A stretch of 64,000 bases of DNA from Hexactinellida sp. DTS-2022 (taxonomy: Eukaryota > Porifera > Hexactinellida): NCBI GenBank assembly GCA_028753945.1, contig JAPNXP010000010.1, forward strand, positions 4,777,042 to 4,841,041, given 5' to 3'. Shown here one piece after another: positions 22,570 through 32,628 of the stretch. The position numbers were made by a program, and so were the translations under genes. Positions within the stretch are counted from its first letter, which is position 1, and every line of letters starts with the position of its first letter. The notes beneath the pieces were generated by a model. That model searched no databases, had not been told where the DNA came from, and saw nothing but the letters and a program-made list of their open reading frames with translations.

Positions 22570-23460
22570 ATATACAATAGAAGAATACAGACGACTGTTG
22601 GGAAAGTTTTCACTACATCAGATGGAAATAAATACATCCAATCTAAATCAAAGGATAATTTTGTTTATCTAAGATGTGTATTGTTCAGAGATGGCTGCAA
22701 AGCAACGTGCAAACTTAATCGTGAAAGGGATTTAATTACGCCTTTAAAGCTCCATAACCACAACACCGAGGCCTACCGAAATGAATTATTTGCCCTTAAG
22801 AGGAAATGTAAAACGGTTGCAAAAAATTCGCAAACGAATTTAAGGAAGGTATTCGATGATGTTACAAGAGATAATCCAAGGGCATGTGAAATTTCCTTTT
22901 CAGAATGCGAATCTACGATGTTTCGAGCGAGAAAAACCTTAGAACCTAGGATCCCTCAAACAGCTTTAGAATTCAGTGAAATTATATCGACTACTACTTT
23001 CGGGAAGTTTTTTAAATTTAGCGTAACAGTGGGTAACGAAACTGGTGTGGTATTCTATTCAGATTCAATGAGTGAATTTCTTTTGAATGTTACTAACGTA
23101 CAATATGATGGCACATTTTTTACGGTCCCCATGCAATTTTATCAGTTGTGGATTATTTTCATTTCAGTGGGAAGACACAGTCTACCTGCAATTCATTGTT
23201 TAATGACCGGAAAGAGACAATATTTATACCAAGCAATATTAGAATCCGTCCGACATAACATTCCTCACTTTAGACCTCAGGCATCGATGTCAGATTGGGA
23301 AGAAGGCCCCCGAAATGCTTTTAGAGTAACATATCCCCAGCTAAAGCTTTATGGATGCTGGTTTCATTTCACCCAGCGAATTTGGGCGAAAACCCAAGAA
23401 CTCAGTCTGGTCGAGGGATATCGTAAAAACAAGAAATTGAAAAATTTATTAAAACATTGA
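22495..23460 (+). CDS. MULE transposase, first segment (FLYWCH zinc finger plus first two catalytic Asp)
   Basis: About 321 codons. The first ~27 residues come from TIR repeat units, so the true start is uncertain; every unit carries an ATG. Residues ~33-83 form a FLYWCH-type zinc finger (VYLRCVLFRDGCKATCKL, then HNHN). The MULE/DDE core follows: VQYDGTFFTVP with the first Asp near residue 202, and MSDWEEGPRNAF with the second near residue 262, then LYGCWFHFTQR with the C-x2-H of this clade. The frame stops at 23,460; the continuing protein is one frame over in the next ORF. The slip falls in an A-rich stretch (ttgaaaaatttattaaaa, about 23,438-23,455). It could be a one-base deletion, an assembly error, or conceivably recoding. 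Confidence 0.88.
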   Translation: MVDLHLLELFYGQLAFVRIVLWPTCIYNRRIQTTVGKVFTTSDGNKYIQSKSKDNFVYLRCVLFRDGCKATCKLNRERDLITPLKLHNHNTEAYRNELFALKRKCKTVAKNSQTNLRKVFDDVTRDNPRACEISFSECESTMFRARKTLEPRIPQTALEFSEIISTTTFGKFFKFSVTVGNETGVVFYSDSMSEFLLNVTNVQYDGTFFTVPMQFYQLWIIFISVGRHSLPAIHCLMTGKRQYLYQAILESVRHNIPHFRPQASMSDWEEGPRNAFRVTYPQLKLYGCWFHFTQRIWAKTQELSLVEGYRKNKKLKNLLKH

Positions 23461-24158
23461 TGTCCATTCCATTTTTGCCACATCCCTTAATTATTCCCAC
23501 TTTTGATTTTATTCAGATGCCAACTAATGTAGAAAATTCGGATAAAGTCAAACTCGAAAAACTAAAGAAATATTTCAAAAGAAGATGGTTAATTCGAATA
23601 TCTCCAGAGGATCTTTCCATGAATGAGCTCAACATTGCAACCAACAACGGAGCAGAAAGTTATCATTCAAAACTAAAAACCAACATACGTACAAGTCATC
23701 CAAGGATTTGGACTTTTATGGGAGTCCTAAACAACATAATTCAGGATGTGGACAACGATGTAGGACGTTTGTGTCAGAGCAGGCAAATCAGTAGGCTACA
23801 GAAAAAGAAGGATTTAAAGAATTTCGAACAAAGGGATAGATGCAAGCAAAAGTTAATTGATGGCGATTATGATCCATGGCAGTTCCTGGAAGCTATTAGC
23901 CATACGATTGGAAATTCATATTCATTTAGCTCTCTGACTTCAAGCGATACAGAGTATTCGGACAACGAATCAGAAGAAAGTCCAGATGAAAACAAGTGTA
24001 TTGTTTGTTTAGAGCCCCGAACAGACACCTGGATATGCATGCCTTGCAGGCATGCTGGTTGCTGTACTGTATGCAGCCAGAGGATACAAGACCTAAGCCA
24101 ATCTTGTCCTATATGTCGCTCGAATATTCAGAACATGTTCCAAATATTCATTAATTAA
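23457..24158 (+). CDS. MULE transposase, second segment with C-terminal RING finger
   Basis: About 233 codons overlapping the first segment by 4 bp. Its start (MSIPFLP) is where MULE proteins continue after the region ending the first ORF, so it is the same gene. NNGAESYHSKL (~residue 63) supplies the third catalytic acid, and HPRIWTFMGVLNNI matches the C-terminal helix of the family. The last ~55 residues form a C3HC4-type RING: CIVC, then CMPCRHAGC, CTVC and CPICRS. It ends in a short hydrophobic tail (MFQIFIN), as in IAP-type terminal RINGs. A RING would suggest ubiquitin-ligase activity, an inference from fold only. A polyadenylation signal aataaa follows at about 24,190. Confidence 0.88.
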   Translation: MMSIPFLPHPLIIPTFDFIQMPTNVENSDKVKLEKLKKYFKRRWLIRISPEDLSMNELNIATNNGAESYHSKLKTNIRTSHPRIWTFMGVLNNIIQDVDNDVGRLCQSRQISRLQKKKDLKNFEQRDRCKQKLIDGDYDPWQFLEAISHTIGNSYSFSSLTSSDTEYSDNESEESPDENKCIVCLEPRTDTWICMPCRHAGCCTVCSQRIQDLSQSCPICRSNIQNMFQIFIN

Positions 24159-24189
24159 TATCCGGAGTAATTGTTGTGTTCCTAAGTAT

Positions 24190-24195
24190 AATAAA
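24190..24195 (+). promoter_or_regulatory. Polyadenylation signal aataaa
   Basis: It lies 32 bp after the RING ORF stop codon and before the right TIR array, well placed for the transposase transcript. Confidence 0.55.
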
Positions 24196-24260
24196 CCATT
24201 TCGTATACTGTTAGTAAATCAGGTTATTTTGTGCACCATGACTTAAGACATAGGTATAAG

Positions 24261-24767
24261 AAACTATTCTAACAAATGCAAGTTAGTCATAAAACAATTC
24301 TAACAAATGCAAGTTAGTCATAAAACAATTCTAACAAATGCAAGTTAGTCATAAAACAATTCTAACAAATGCAAGTTAGTCATAAAACTATTCTAACAAA
24401 TGCAAGTTAGTCATAAAACTATTCTAACAAATGCAAGTTAGTCATAAAACTATTCTAACAAATGCAAGTCGACCATAAAACTATTCTAACAAAGTCGTCC
24501 ATAAAACTATTCTAACAAATGCAAGTTGGCCATAAAACAATTCTAACAAATGCAAGTTGGCCATAAAACAATTCTAACAAATGCAAGTCGACCATAAAAC
24601 TATTCTAACAAATGCAAGTCGACCATAAAACTATTCTAACAAATGCAAGTTAGTCATAAAACAATTCTAACAAATGCAAGTTAGTCTTAAAACTGATTCT
24701 AACAAATGCAATCAGTTGAAATTCTAACAAATGCATGCTTCAAAATTCTAACAAATGAATGCACCCC
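24261..24767 (-). repeat. Right TIR: 17 tandem units of ~31 bp
   Basis: Complementary unit attctaacaaatgcaagtt with variants gtcgaccat, ggccat and agtcat. One unit is shortened (ctaacaaagtcgtcc). The order of variants is similar to but not the same as the left array, so the arms have changed copy number independently. Confidence 0.95.
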
Positions 24768-26000
24768 ATTTTTTTGACGATGTCATCAACACCTCAGGTT
24801 GTAAAGACACATTTGTACAGGTGCTACGTGGCATAAGGATTAATGATCAATTGGAAGTTTGTCTCTATCTGGTATAATCTCTGAGATAAATGAAATTTAG
24901 ATAATTAATTAAAATATTTAAATGATCTATTAATTATTTAACACCATTATTATGTACAACAAAATAAATGAAGTTCAATTATTTGCAATTATTATTAATT
25001 TTAATTTAATTAAATTATAATATTTGAATTCAGCGCACTCGATAACCCCAATAATCTAATTGGAACAGTCTCTATACGTTAAACACAGAGCGAATTAATT
25101 AGAATTAAATATGTCATGTATCCATTTTGCAAGAATATTCTAAGCAGAAATAAATATAATCAAATAATCTGTCGTTGTTATGGAATGTAGAATCTTAGTT
25201 TTCAATTGGAAAATAGAAGCCTACTCGATCTCACAAGTTGAATCAATATAATAATAACGAGTTGAAACAAAAGAATCAGATTTAACACTTTCAATTGACC
25301 GGAAGTGTTAGTAAACAAAGAAATTTCAACCCTCATTTATGGCATGAATTACCAATTTTAAAAATTTGCATTTTTTCCCATCAGACGCAGAATGTTATCT
25401 TGAATCCAATAGTGAAAAAATTGTGGCTTTAATATAACATTTTTTGAGTTAAGAACCAGACAAATTTTGAAAGGTGTTCAAAATTTGTAAAGATTTGTTA
25501 ATAAAAAATCGTAACCCCAGGTGCACATCTGTAACCCATGAGACACCCATCCTAAAAATTTGTTTAAATTGCGATAATTATATTGATTCCACTTGTGAAA
25601 TTGAGTAGGCTTCTATTTTCTAATTGAAAACTAAGATTATATATTTCATAACAACGACAGATTATGTGAATATATTTATCTCTGCGAGAATATTATTGCA
25701 CTGTAATATGCTTACGTAATTAATTATAATTAATTCTGTCAGTATATGACTTATATAGATGCTCCCAATTTGTTTATTAGGGGTTATCGAGTGTGCGGAA
25801 TTGAAATTTGATAGCCAAATTAATTAATTTATTATTTATGACAAAATAATTAAACTTAATAAATATAAGTTGACATTGAAATTGGTGTTAAATTACAAAT
25901 AATATTAATAATTATTTATACTAATTAATTAAATATGATAAATCTCAGAGATCATAGAAGATAGAAACAAACTTTCAATTTATCAATTGGTCCTTATGGC

Positions 26001-26808
26001 CAGGTGCTCCGAACTTTTAAAAAAGTCCAAAACTGAGGGGGGGCTCGAATCCTTTAATAAACCTTTATAGAAGTTTTAATAACAACAATGCATAATCGAT
26101 GCTAAGACTAAAATTATGGACTGTATTTTTCTTCAAATAATAACCGGGAACATCATTGATTTTTCCGAGGGTATTGATCATTCATAGGTTACAGCTATAA
26201 ATGCTAAATACTGTGAGATATAAACGCTGAAAATTTCATAAAATAATAAATTATATACATATTAACAAATCAGCATACTCAAGTTTTGAATTAAAAAAGT
26301 TCACAAAATGAGAATTTGCCAATTTGTTTATTAATTTTTTTTTTTTGGGTTAATTTTAGTTTTGGGTTAATTGTCAAAGTTAGGTGCTCCTCCAGCAGGG
26401 TAACCAGATGACTACTTTAAAAGATGGACACGTTTAAAATTAAAGAGATCGCAGGTTGAGAAACCCAGTATAGTAGAACATTTGAGAATAAAGGCTTTTG
26501 TACAAGGACATGGGCTAGTACAGGTATACTTTAATAATTCTGATTATGGTTAAACAACAAAGTTATTTAGAAAGGTAGAAGTTATTTAGAAAGGTAGAGG
26601 TTTTAAAAAGATACAAAAGGACACAGTGTAAGAAAGCAGTTAGCATGACTGCCTGAGAAGAACTGTCCTTCTAAAAATAGGACATTTGGGCACCCTGCTC
26701 GTCAGGTCCTTTGGCCAAAACCCTCCACCCCCCTGGCCCCCCTCGCCCCCCGGGTTTGACACGAGGGGGGGCTCGGGCCCCCCCTGCCCCCCCGGGTTCG
26801 GCGCCTAT
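26001..26808. mobile_element. Degenerate hAT-like insertion in an array unit
   Basis: Relative to other units, the phrase ggtccttatggcac...cctatacaagtggg is split here. The ends caggtgctccgaac and gttcggcgcctata are imperfect inverted repeats related to the cataggcgccga family at 15.5 kb. No clean TSD survives. The right end is a G/C-run tract. Confidence 0.55.
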
Positions 26809-27092
26809 ACAAGTGGGTCTTGACACCTTGAGGTGATGATGACATCGTTAAAAACATGTGTTTTTACAATTTTGTTAATTCGATATTTAAAATAGGTTGG
26901 TTGGTGTTGGGTGATGACCCACACTCACATAAAAAATGCTGAGTCTTCAGCTATTATATTCTACTCAAACTTGAATATCTCTAAAATGAAGTGAACTAAA
27001 TGGAAACTTCCACTACTCTAAGGGTCGATGCCTTCTGAAACACCTTTTTGAAATAATTTAACACCTTCATAGTGATGATGACATGGCGAAAG

Positions 27093-27196
27093 AAAAAAAA
27101 TCCAAAATTGCAGCCTATGCCGAAAGCATGTTCCTTTGGAGGCACTATCAATATACCACCACCAAAATATAGTGCCACCAAAGGAACATGCGTCGG
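27093..27196 (-). repeat. Unit hairpin, copy 5 (truncated)
   Basis: It is complete to ggaacatgcgtcgg, then replaced by attgatttaacttataaatt. Confidence 0.85.
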
Positions 27197-27492
27197 ATTG
27201 ATTTAACTTATAAATTCCAGCTGACTTGTATTTAATTGTAGCATTACTATACAATGGATTAAATTAAATTAAATAATATAAGGAACTTGTTGACTTTACT
27301 CAACTCACCGTGGATAAAATTGCTAAAATATATAACTAATAATATAATCTATTATCAATCCATAATGAATGAATAGCGTTAAACTCAAGATGGTTTATGG
27401 TAGAAACAAACTTCAAATTTGTCTAACGTTCCTTGTGACTCGGGCCAATTAACAAATGGTTCTTGACACCTTGAGGCGTTGATGACTGGGCG

Positions 27493-27622
27493 AAAAAAAA
27501 TCCAAAATTTCAGCCTGTGCCGACAGCATGTTCCTTTGGAGGCACAATAAATAAACCACAATCAAAATATAGTGCCACCAAAGGAACATGCGTCGGCACA
27601 GGCTGCAATTTTGGATTTTTTT
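27493..27622 (-). repeat. Unit hairpin, copy 6
   Basis: Full hairpin, with the loop side reading aaccacaatcaaaatatagt. Confidence 0.9.
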
Positions 27623-28813
27623 GTAAGTGTTAATTAACTTAACTTCGCTGGGGGTATTATATATGCCTCGAGTATCTACAAAATATTTGAATCTCTACAA
27701 ATTTCAAATTTTTCTGTGGAACTTGTATGAATCAAGCAAACGCTCGTGAAATCCTGGCAAGCACATGCGACCAGTTCTACAAAATTACTGGTGAGGTGGT
27801 AGCACTGACATTTACATGGAATGGTATGTTAACTGTACACGGTCAGATTCCTTCAAACAGATAATTATATCTCAGAAAGTAGACGTGTGGGAAAGTTTAT
27901 CCCACTCTTATACGAATAACGTAGAGGAACCTAATAAAATACTGAAAAAGTCAAAACCTATGGTTGAATATGGTTGTTACTCTCGAGGTACCCTAAAGAG
28001 ACTAGTATCATGGGCTTCTCAAAAGTCAATTGGTAATCTGAAACCTAATTATTGTACAATTTTCTAATTTTAACAAAGAAAGTAACAATAATTTATATGA
28101 TACACAAATAGATTATAAGATTTATAACTTTATGTTTGTAGGTCGTGGTCGTTCTTTTTGGGGAGTAGAATCTTTAAAACATGTTTGGTGGCCTGATACA
28201 GTAAAATTCGAATGTATCTAGAAGTCAAATGTAAGGAAGGACTTGATAGTTATTATACTACATTCATACATGGTACACAATTATATCCCTATTGCTATCG
28301 CATCTTCAAAATCTAAAAATTAATCAAGTTAACAATTCAGCTGATAAGAGTACACCTAAAAGAGTCCGCCCAAATCCATCACATTTGCTCACCTTTACAC
28401 CAATTTTGAAAAAACAGAGAGTGACAGAAATTGAGAGATGATATTATTTCAGTCTCTGATATAAGTGCTGATAACTCGTTTTTCGAAGGCTTAACTGGTG
28501 AAGTAATACTTTCTAAGGGAAAGCAAGTTCCATCCAGACCTATCGATGTAAAAAATACAAGTAAAATAGAAGAAGAAAAATTATTAACTAATGGTAACAG
28601 TAAACATTATATTAGATGTAGTACTTCGAATATCTTAAGAAAATTTGTCAAAGAAATATGTGTGTGTGAACTTACTCAGGCTGGAAAATGGCTCTCAGAC
28701 GTTACAATCCATGCTTATTGTGTAAGTATTCTTATTTATGGAATATTTAAGCCTTTGTTTGTATATTTAGCTAGAATTTAACAACGTATACAATATTTCA
28801 TTCTTTCTTTTAG

Positions 28814-28873
28814 ACTTTGCTGAAACGCAGTTTCCCTAATATCAGCGGGCTACAGAATTCTATATTTTCCCAG
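28814..28873 (+). pseudogene. Candidate internal exon of the Ulp1-like relic
   Basis: 60 bp between an acceptor ttctttcttttag and a donor cag|gtgtat; phase 0 on entry. It encodes TLLKRSFPNISGLQNSIFSQ, continuing naturally from the upstream exon. Confidence 0.5.
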
Positions 28874-29137
28874 GTGTATAATCTAATTCTCTTTCATTTA
28901 CAAGTTAAAGAAATAAATAAATAGATTATACTCTGTATTCGGAGTATTGAAACTTAAATGACCTTATGAATTTAACTCCAATATTTAGAATCTTGGATTA
29001 AAAAAGCTGCACGAGATATTCCTAGCATTCAGTTACACAGTTGTGGTCAACATTGGGTCTGCTCAAAGTACGATGGTAAAGGCGGGGTATATCTTTATGA
29101 TTCACTGTACTTGAGAAAAACAAGTGGAGACTTAGAT

Positions 29138-29292
29138 CAGGGTTTTTTTAAGGGTCTTCTTGGTGGCAAAATGCCACCAAGATTTTGGGAAGTTACACCA
29201 CGATTCGGGTCGGCCGCAGCCGCTGCAGTGTTGAGTTACACCACGGCCGCTGCTGAATTACACCAAGGTCTCAACCTTAAAAAAAAACCCTG
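29138..29292. mobile_element. hAT-type MITE (8-bp TSD acttagat)
   Basis: Ends cagggtttttttaagg and ccttaaaaaaaaaccctg; perfect duplications acttagat at 29,130-29,137 and 29,293-29,300. The interior repeats agttacaccacg and gccgctgc. A truncated relative lies at 61,178-61,290. Confidence 0.92.
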
Positions 29293-29569
29293 ACTTAGAT
29301 ACACAACTGGCACTCCTATATGCTGACCACTCACAGCAGCTGATAGTACAGTACAACTGTTTTTGTCAAAACATAACCTCAGTTATCCGGACTGTAGATT
29401 ATCCGATCTTGTTTGAGTGGTCCCAAAGAGTCTGGATAATCGAGGATACACAGTATAAGCGAATTTCCGGCGTGAATCACAATGAAGTATTGGTTACTCA
29501 CTAAAAAAATTTGTACATTCAAAATGTTATTTTTGTTTTTTGTTGTATGTAATATAGAGATAACCTATT

Positions 29570-29900
29570 AGAATCTTATATATTAAATCACAAAAATTTT
29601 TGTTTGTTTGTTTGTTTGTTTGTTCAGAATTGATTGAGGAACTGGTAAGAGCTACAGACTTGAAATTTGGCAGGGGGATGGGGAATAGTGTATCCAGGGC
29701 CGTAGGAAGGGTGCCCATAAATTCATATAACAAAATTATATTACTTATTCATTCCTATGTAGGGGCCCCCTGAAGGGGTCCGCGGGGGGCCCCAGAGGCC
29801 AGGACACATAGCTACGGCGGTGAGTGTATCTAGAAACAAGTTCTAATATCTAAGAAAAATATTTACATCTTCCCTCCCTAAAGGTGACAAAACTTTTAGC
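29570..29900 (+). mobile_element. Helitron 5' fragment
   Basis: tcttatatattaaatcaca, a (tttg)n tract, then tttgttcagaattgattg and agacttgaaatttggcaggg: the 5' module of the local Helitron family, interrupted by the MITE at 29,695-29,822. No 3' terminus. Confidence 0.55.
29695..29822. mobile_element. hAT-type MITE (8-bp TSD agtgtatc)
   Basis: Ends cagggccgtag and ctacggcggtg, with perfect duplications agtgtatc at 29,687-29,694 and 29,823-29,830. The 128-bp body includes gggccccctgaaggggtcc. The stretch from 29,901 to 30,874 holds no gene that I can support. Confidence 0.9.
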
Positions 29901-30874
29901 CTATTAAATTTGAGGGTTTTCCAGTATGGATTAGCAGCTAGCATTCAATTCGTATAAAAGGATTTTAGTGTCTCTACCAATTGATAAGTGTGCGTTAAAG
30001 AATGCTCACCTGAGACTGTGATTTAATTGGTCGAGAGGATCCAATCAGTTATTGTGTTCCGTCTGTCTATCCATACATTTCTAACATTCCATTTTGTCTA
30101 TTTGATATCCAATTATTACCAATCAATTCAATAACTTCTCCACAGCCCAAAGTTAGGGGTCCACAGAGTTGTACAGTTCCTTGGTGATATTTATTTTCTA
30201 TTTGGAGTTGGCTTATTAATATATACACGGACACGCGTGTCAGTTCTAAATTTCTAATTAGCATAAATATTCAACAATACAGGCGCTGATTAGTATTTCC
30301 CAATTTATTTTTTCTGTCCGTAAACGTATATACCTATGACTAGGGCCCACGGATAAATAGACAGCTTAGGGGGGCACAGACATACTCTGAAACAATAGCA
30401 TTACTGTTATGTGGTTCACTAGCGGTCACCTAAATAATCCCGTGATATAATCAATATGTGCTTTTGAATTTAAGCAATGCTCAAGGGGGTAAGCGTTACA
30501 ACCCGTCCTTTTTATTACAAAAATGACAAAAAACGTGATGTAGGGAGGGGATATATATATATATAATTTTTGGTCAATTTTTCGTTCCATAATCGAAAGT
30601 TTTTTAAAGGAGCCTAAATTCGGGTAAAGTCTATTGGAGTATGTGATTAAATACAAACGACATTAATTTGAAAAGGCATGTGTTTTGAAAAATGTGTTTG
30701 CCAAATTACATTGTTTTCTACGTATTGCGTTAACAAATTTGAACTTGGGGTCCATTTCTGCCAAGCAAAGTCAGATTTGTCAAAAATGGACCCCCGGTCC
30801 AAATCTGCAGGGAGTACATTTCTGACACCGTAATTACTAACTAATGAATATTTTATTATCTATATTGAGATATT

Positions 30875-30908
30875 AAAAAGTCGAGTGTGCCTGCGCACTC
30901 GACTTTTT
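30875..30908. repeat. Perfect 13-bp stem hairpin with T tail
   Basis: aaaaagtcgagtg and cactcgacttttt pair around tgcctgcg. It sits at the start of the palindromic-module array. It has the form of a bacterial terminator, but in this eukaryotic context that meaning is not implied. Confidence 0.8.
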
Positions 30909-31435
30909 ACTGTGCCGACTATACTATAGTATAGTGGCCCAGTATTGAAATCACTGCCTTTATTATTATTTTTATTATTTTACTGTGCCGACTATACTAG
31001 TATAGTGGCCCAGTATTGAAACCACTGCCTTTTTACTGTGCAGACTAAACTATAGTATAGTGGCCCAGTTCTGATCTTACTGCCTTTAATATTATTACTG
31101 TGCCGACTATACTATAGTATAGTGGCCCAGTTCTAATCTTAGTGCTTTGGTTGCCAATTATTACTGTGCCGACTATACTATACATAGTATAGTGGCCCAG
31201 TATTGGTCTTAGTGCTTTGGTATATTATTATTATTATTATTACTATGCCGACTATACTATAGTATGTATAGTGCCCAGTATTGGTCTTAGTGCTTTGGTT
31301 ATTACTGTGCCGACTATACTATAGTATAGCGGCCCAGTATTGGTCTTAGTGCTTTGGTTAGTTATTACTGTGCCGACTATACTATAGTATAGTGGCCCAG
31401 TTCTAATCTTACTGCCTTGGTTATTATTATTATTA
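30909..31435. repeat. Eight tandem copies of a ~60-bp palindrome-containing module
   Basis: Each copy reads tgtgccgactatactatag then tatagtggcccagt, followed by tctaatctt or attggtctt and actgcctt or agtgctttgg, with (att)n spacers. Starts are near 30,910, 30,981, 31,036, 31,097, 31,163, 31,241, 31,303 and 31,366. The core ctatactatagtatag is a 16-bp palindrome. One copy has a duplicated core (ctatactatacatagtatag). Confidence 0.9.
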
Positions 31436-32499
31436 GTCCGTAGATTCTCCACAGAACAGAGTTTAATTAATTAAGAGCCCAAATTTTAAGGATATGTGTC
31501 TCATGGGTTACAAATGTGCACCTGGGGTCACGATTTTTAATTACATTTTTTTGGACACATTTTTGCACCTGTTTAATATTGAAACAGGAACAATAAATAG
31601 TACCCGAAAATTAAATTTATATGCATTCGATAGAGAATTAAATTCTACACCTTTTCACAGTGCACGAATTTTCAAATTGTACTTTGTTAGTGCCACAATT
31701 GAGTTGCAAGTTTCCTTTGTTTACTAACACTTCAGTTCAATTGAAAGTGTTAAATCTAATTCTATTGTTTCAATCGTTATTATTATATTGATTCAACTTG
31801 TGAGATCGAGTAGGCTTCTATTTTCCAATTGAAAACTAAGATTCTACATTCCATAACAACGACAGATTATGTGATTATATTTATTTCTGCTTAGAATATT
31901 CTTGAACAATGGATACATGACATATTTAATTCTAATTAATTCGCTCTGTGTTTAACGTATAGAGATGGTTCCAAATAGATTATTGGGGTTATCGAGTGCG
32001 CTGAATTCAAATATGATAGTGAAATTCAATTTAGATTAATAATTATTGCAAATAATGGAACTTAATTTATTTTGATGTACATAATATTGGTGTTAAATTA
32101 TAAATAGATTAATTAAATATTTATACTAATTATCTAAATTTCATTAATCTCAGAAATGATATAAGATAGAAACAAACTTTAAATTTATCAATTGGTCCTT
32201 ATGGCACGTACCACCTATACAAGTAAATCTTGACACCTTGAGTTGATGATGACATCGTCAAAAAAATGTATTTTTACAATTTTGTGAATTAAATAATTCG
32301 CATGGGTTGGTTGGAGTTGGGTGATCACCCAACATGCACATAAAAAATGTTGACTCATCACTTATTATATTCTACTGAAACTTGAATATATTTGGAACGA
32401 AGTGAGCAAAATGGAAACTTCCACCACTCTAAGGGTCGTGGCCTTCTGAAACACCATTCAAAAATAATTTAACACCTATATAGTGATGATGACTTTGCG

Positions 32500-32627
32500 A
32501 AAAAAAATCCAAAATTGCAGTCTGTGCCGACAGCATGTTCCATTGGAGGCACTATCAATAAACCACCAACAAAATATAGTGCCACCAAAGGAACATGCGT
32601 CGGCACAGGCTGCAATTTTGGATTTTT
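32500..32627 (-). repeat. Unit hairpin, copy 7
   Basis: Full hairpin, followed directly by the palindromic modules at 32,629-32,835. Confidence 0.9.
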
Positions 32628-32628
32628 A

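Larger units (their letters stand above)
22230..24767 (+). mobile_element. Near-complete MULE with tandem-unit TIRs and RING-bearing transposase
   Basis: The element is bounded by a perfect 9-bp target duplication, atttttttg, at 22,221-22,229 and 24,768-24,776, the length typical of Mutator-like elements. The interrupted host phrase (catttttttgacgatgtcatc) is intact in neighbouring array units. Outer ends ggggcgca-gcatttgttag and the complement of gaatgcacccc form the TIR tips. The TIRs are arrays of a 31-bp unit (11 units left, 17 right). Between them lies a transposase in two overlapping frames on the plus strand. The insertion is younger than the array unit it interrupts. Confidence 0.92.
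14846..25560 (+). repeat. Array of ~1.2-1.5 kb complex units, plus orientation
   Basis: Each full unit has modules in a fixed order. First come gaagcctactcgatctcac and gtgaccccaggtgcacatctg, then the 125-bp hairpin, then gtcatcatcactatgaaggtg. Next follow aacgacccttagagtggtgg, a gggtgatcacccaac mini-palindrome, catcatcacctcaaggtgtc, gtttgtttctatctt and cgcactcgataacccc, and last tctgtcgttgttatggaatg. Some units add cagacgcagaattttaatgg and ggtgtggccagggcacctgc. Copies differ by substitutions and small indels, so this is an old array. No conserved ORF exists. Insertions inside it include hAT elements (15.5-17.4 kb) and a complete MULE (22.2-24.8 kb). Confidence 0.85.
27640..29400 (+). pseudogene. 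Decayed multi-exon gene with Ulp1-like (C48) cysteine protease region
   Basis: Coding-like pieces on the plus strand: RGRSFWGVESLKHVWWPDTV near 28,142-28,200; an open stretch 28,434-28,721 ending AGKWLSDVTIHAYC at a GTAAGT donor; and an exon-like 28,814-28,873 (TLLKRSFPNISGLQ). A segment from about 28,990 follows, with SCGQHWVCSKYDG and YLYDSLYL. His-Trp and the later Tyr-Asp-Ser are hallmarks of Ulp1-type folds (catalytic His and Asp); the catalytic Cys segment is not found. Frames shift between pieces, and the splice phases of the second and third pieces do not fit cleanly. A hAT MITE (29,138-29,292) splits the last piece, which resumes as DTQLALLYADHS. Such genes are often carried by DNA transposons; the host element is not identified. 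Confidence 0.55.

Noticed and set aside
23436..23465. Programmed ribosomal frameshift as the explanation for the MULE ORF split
   Set aside because: No clear slippery heptamer plus downstream structure is visible; a simple indel in an A/T run is the more economical reading.
22230..24767. Regular repeats with ~17-bp variable parts that resemble a CRISPR array
   Set aside because: The 'spacers' are only a few recurring variants, the arrays are inverted copies of each other, they flank a transposase and end in target duplications, and the context is eukaryotic.
30875..30908. Rho-independent terminator shape
   Set aside because: The structure is good, but the surroundings are eukaryotic repeats with no upstream bacterial gene; recorded only as a hairpin.
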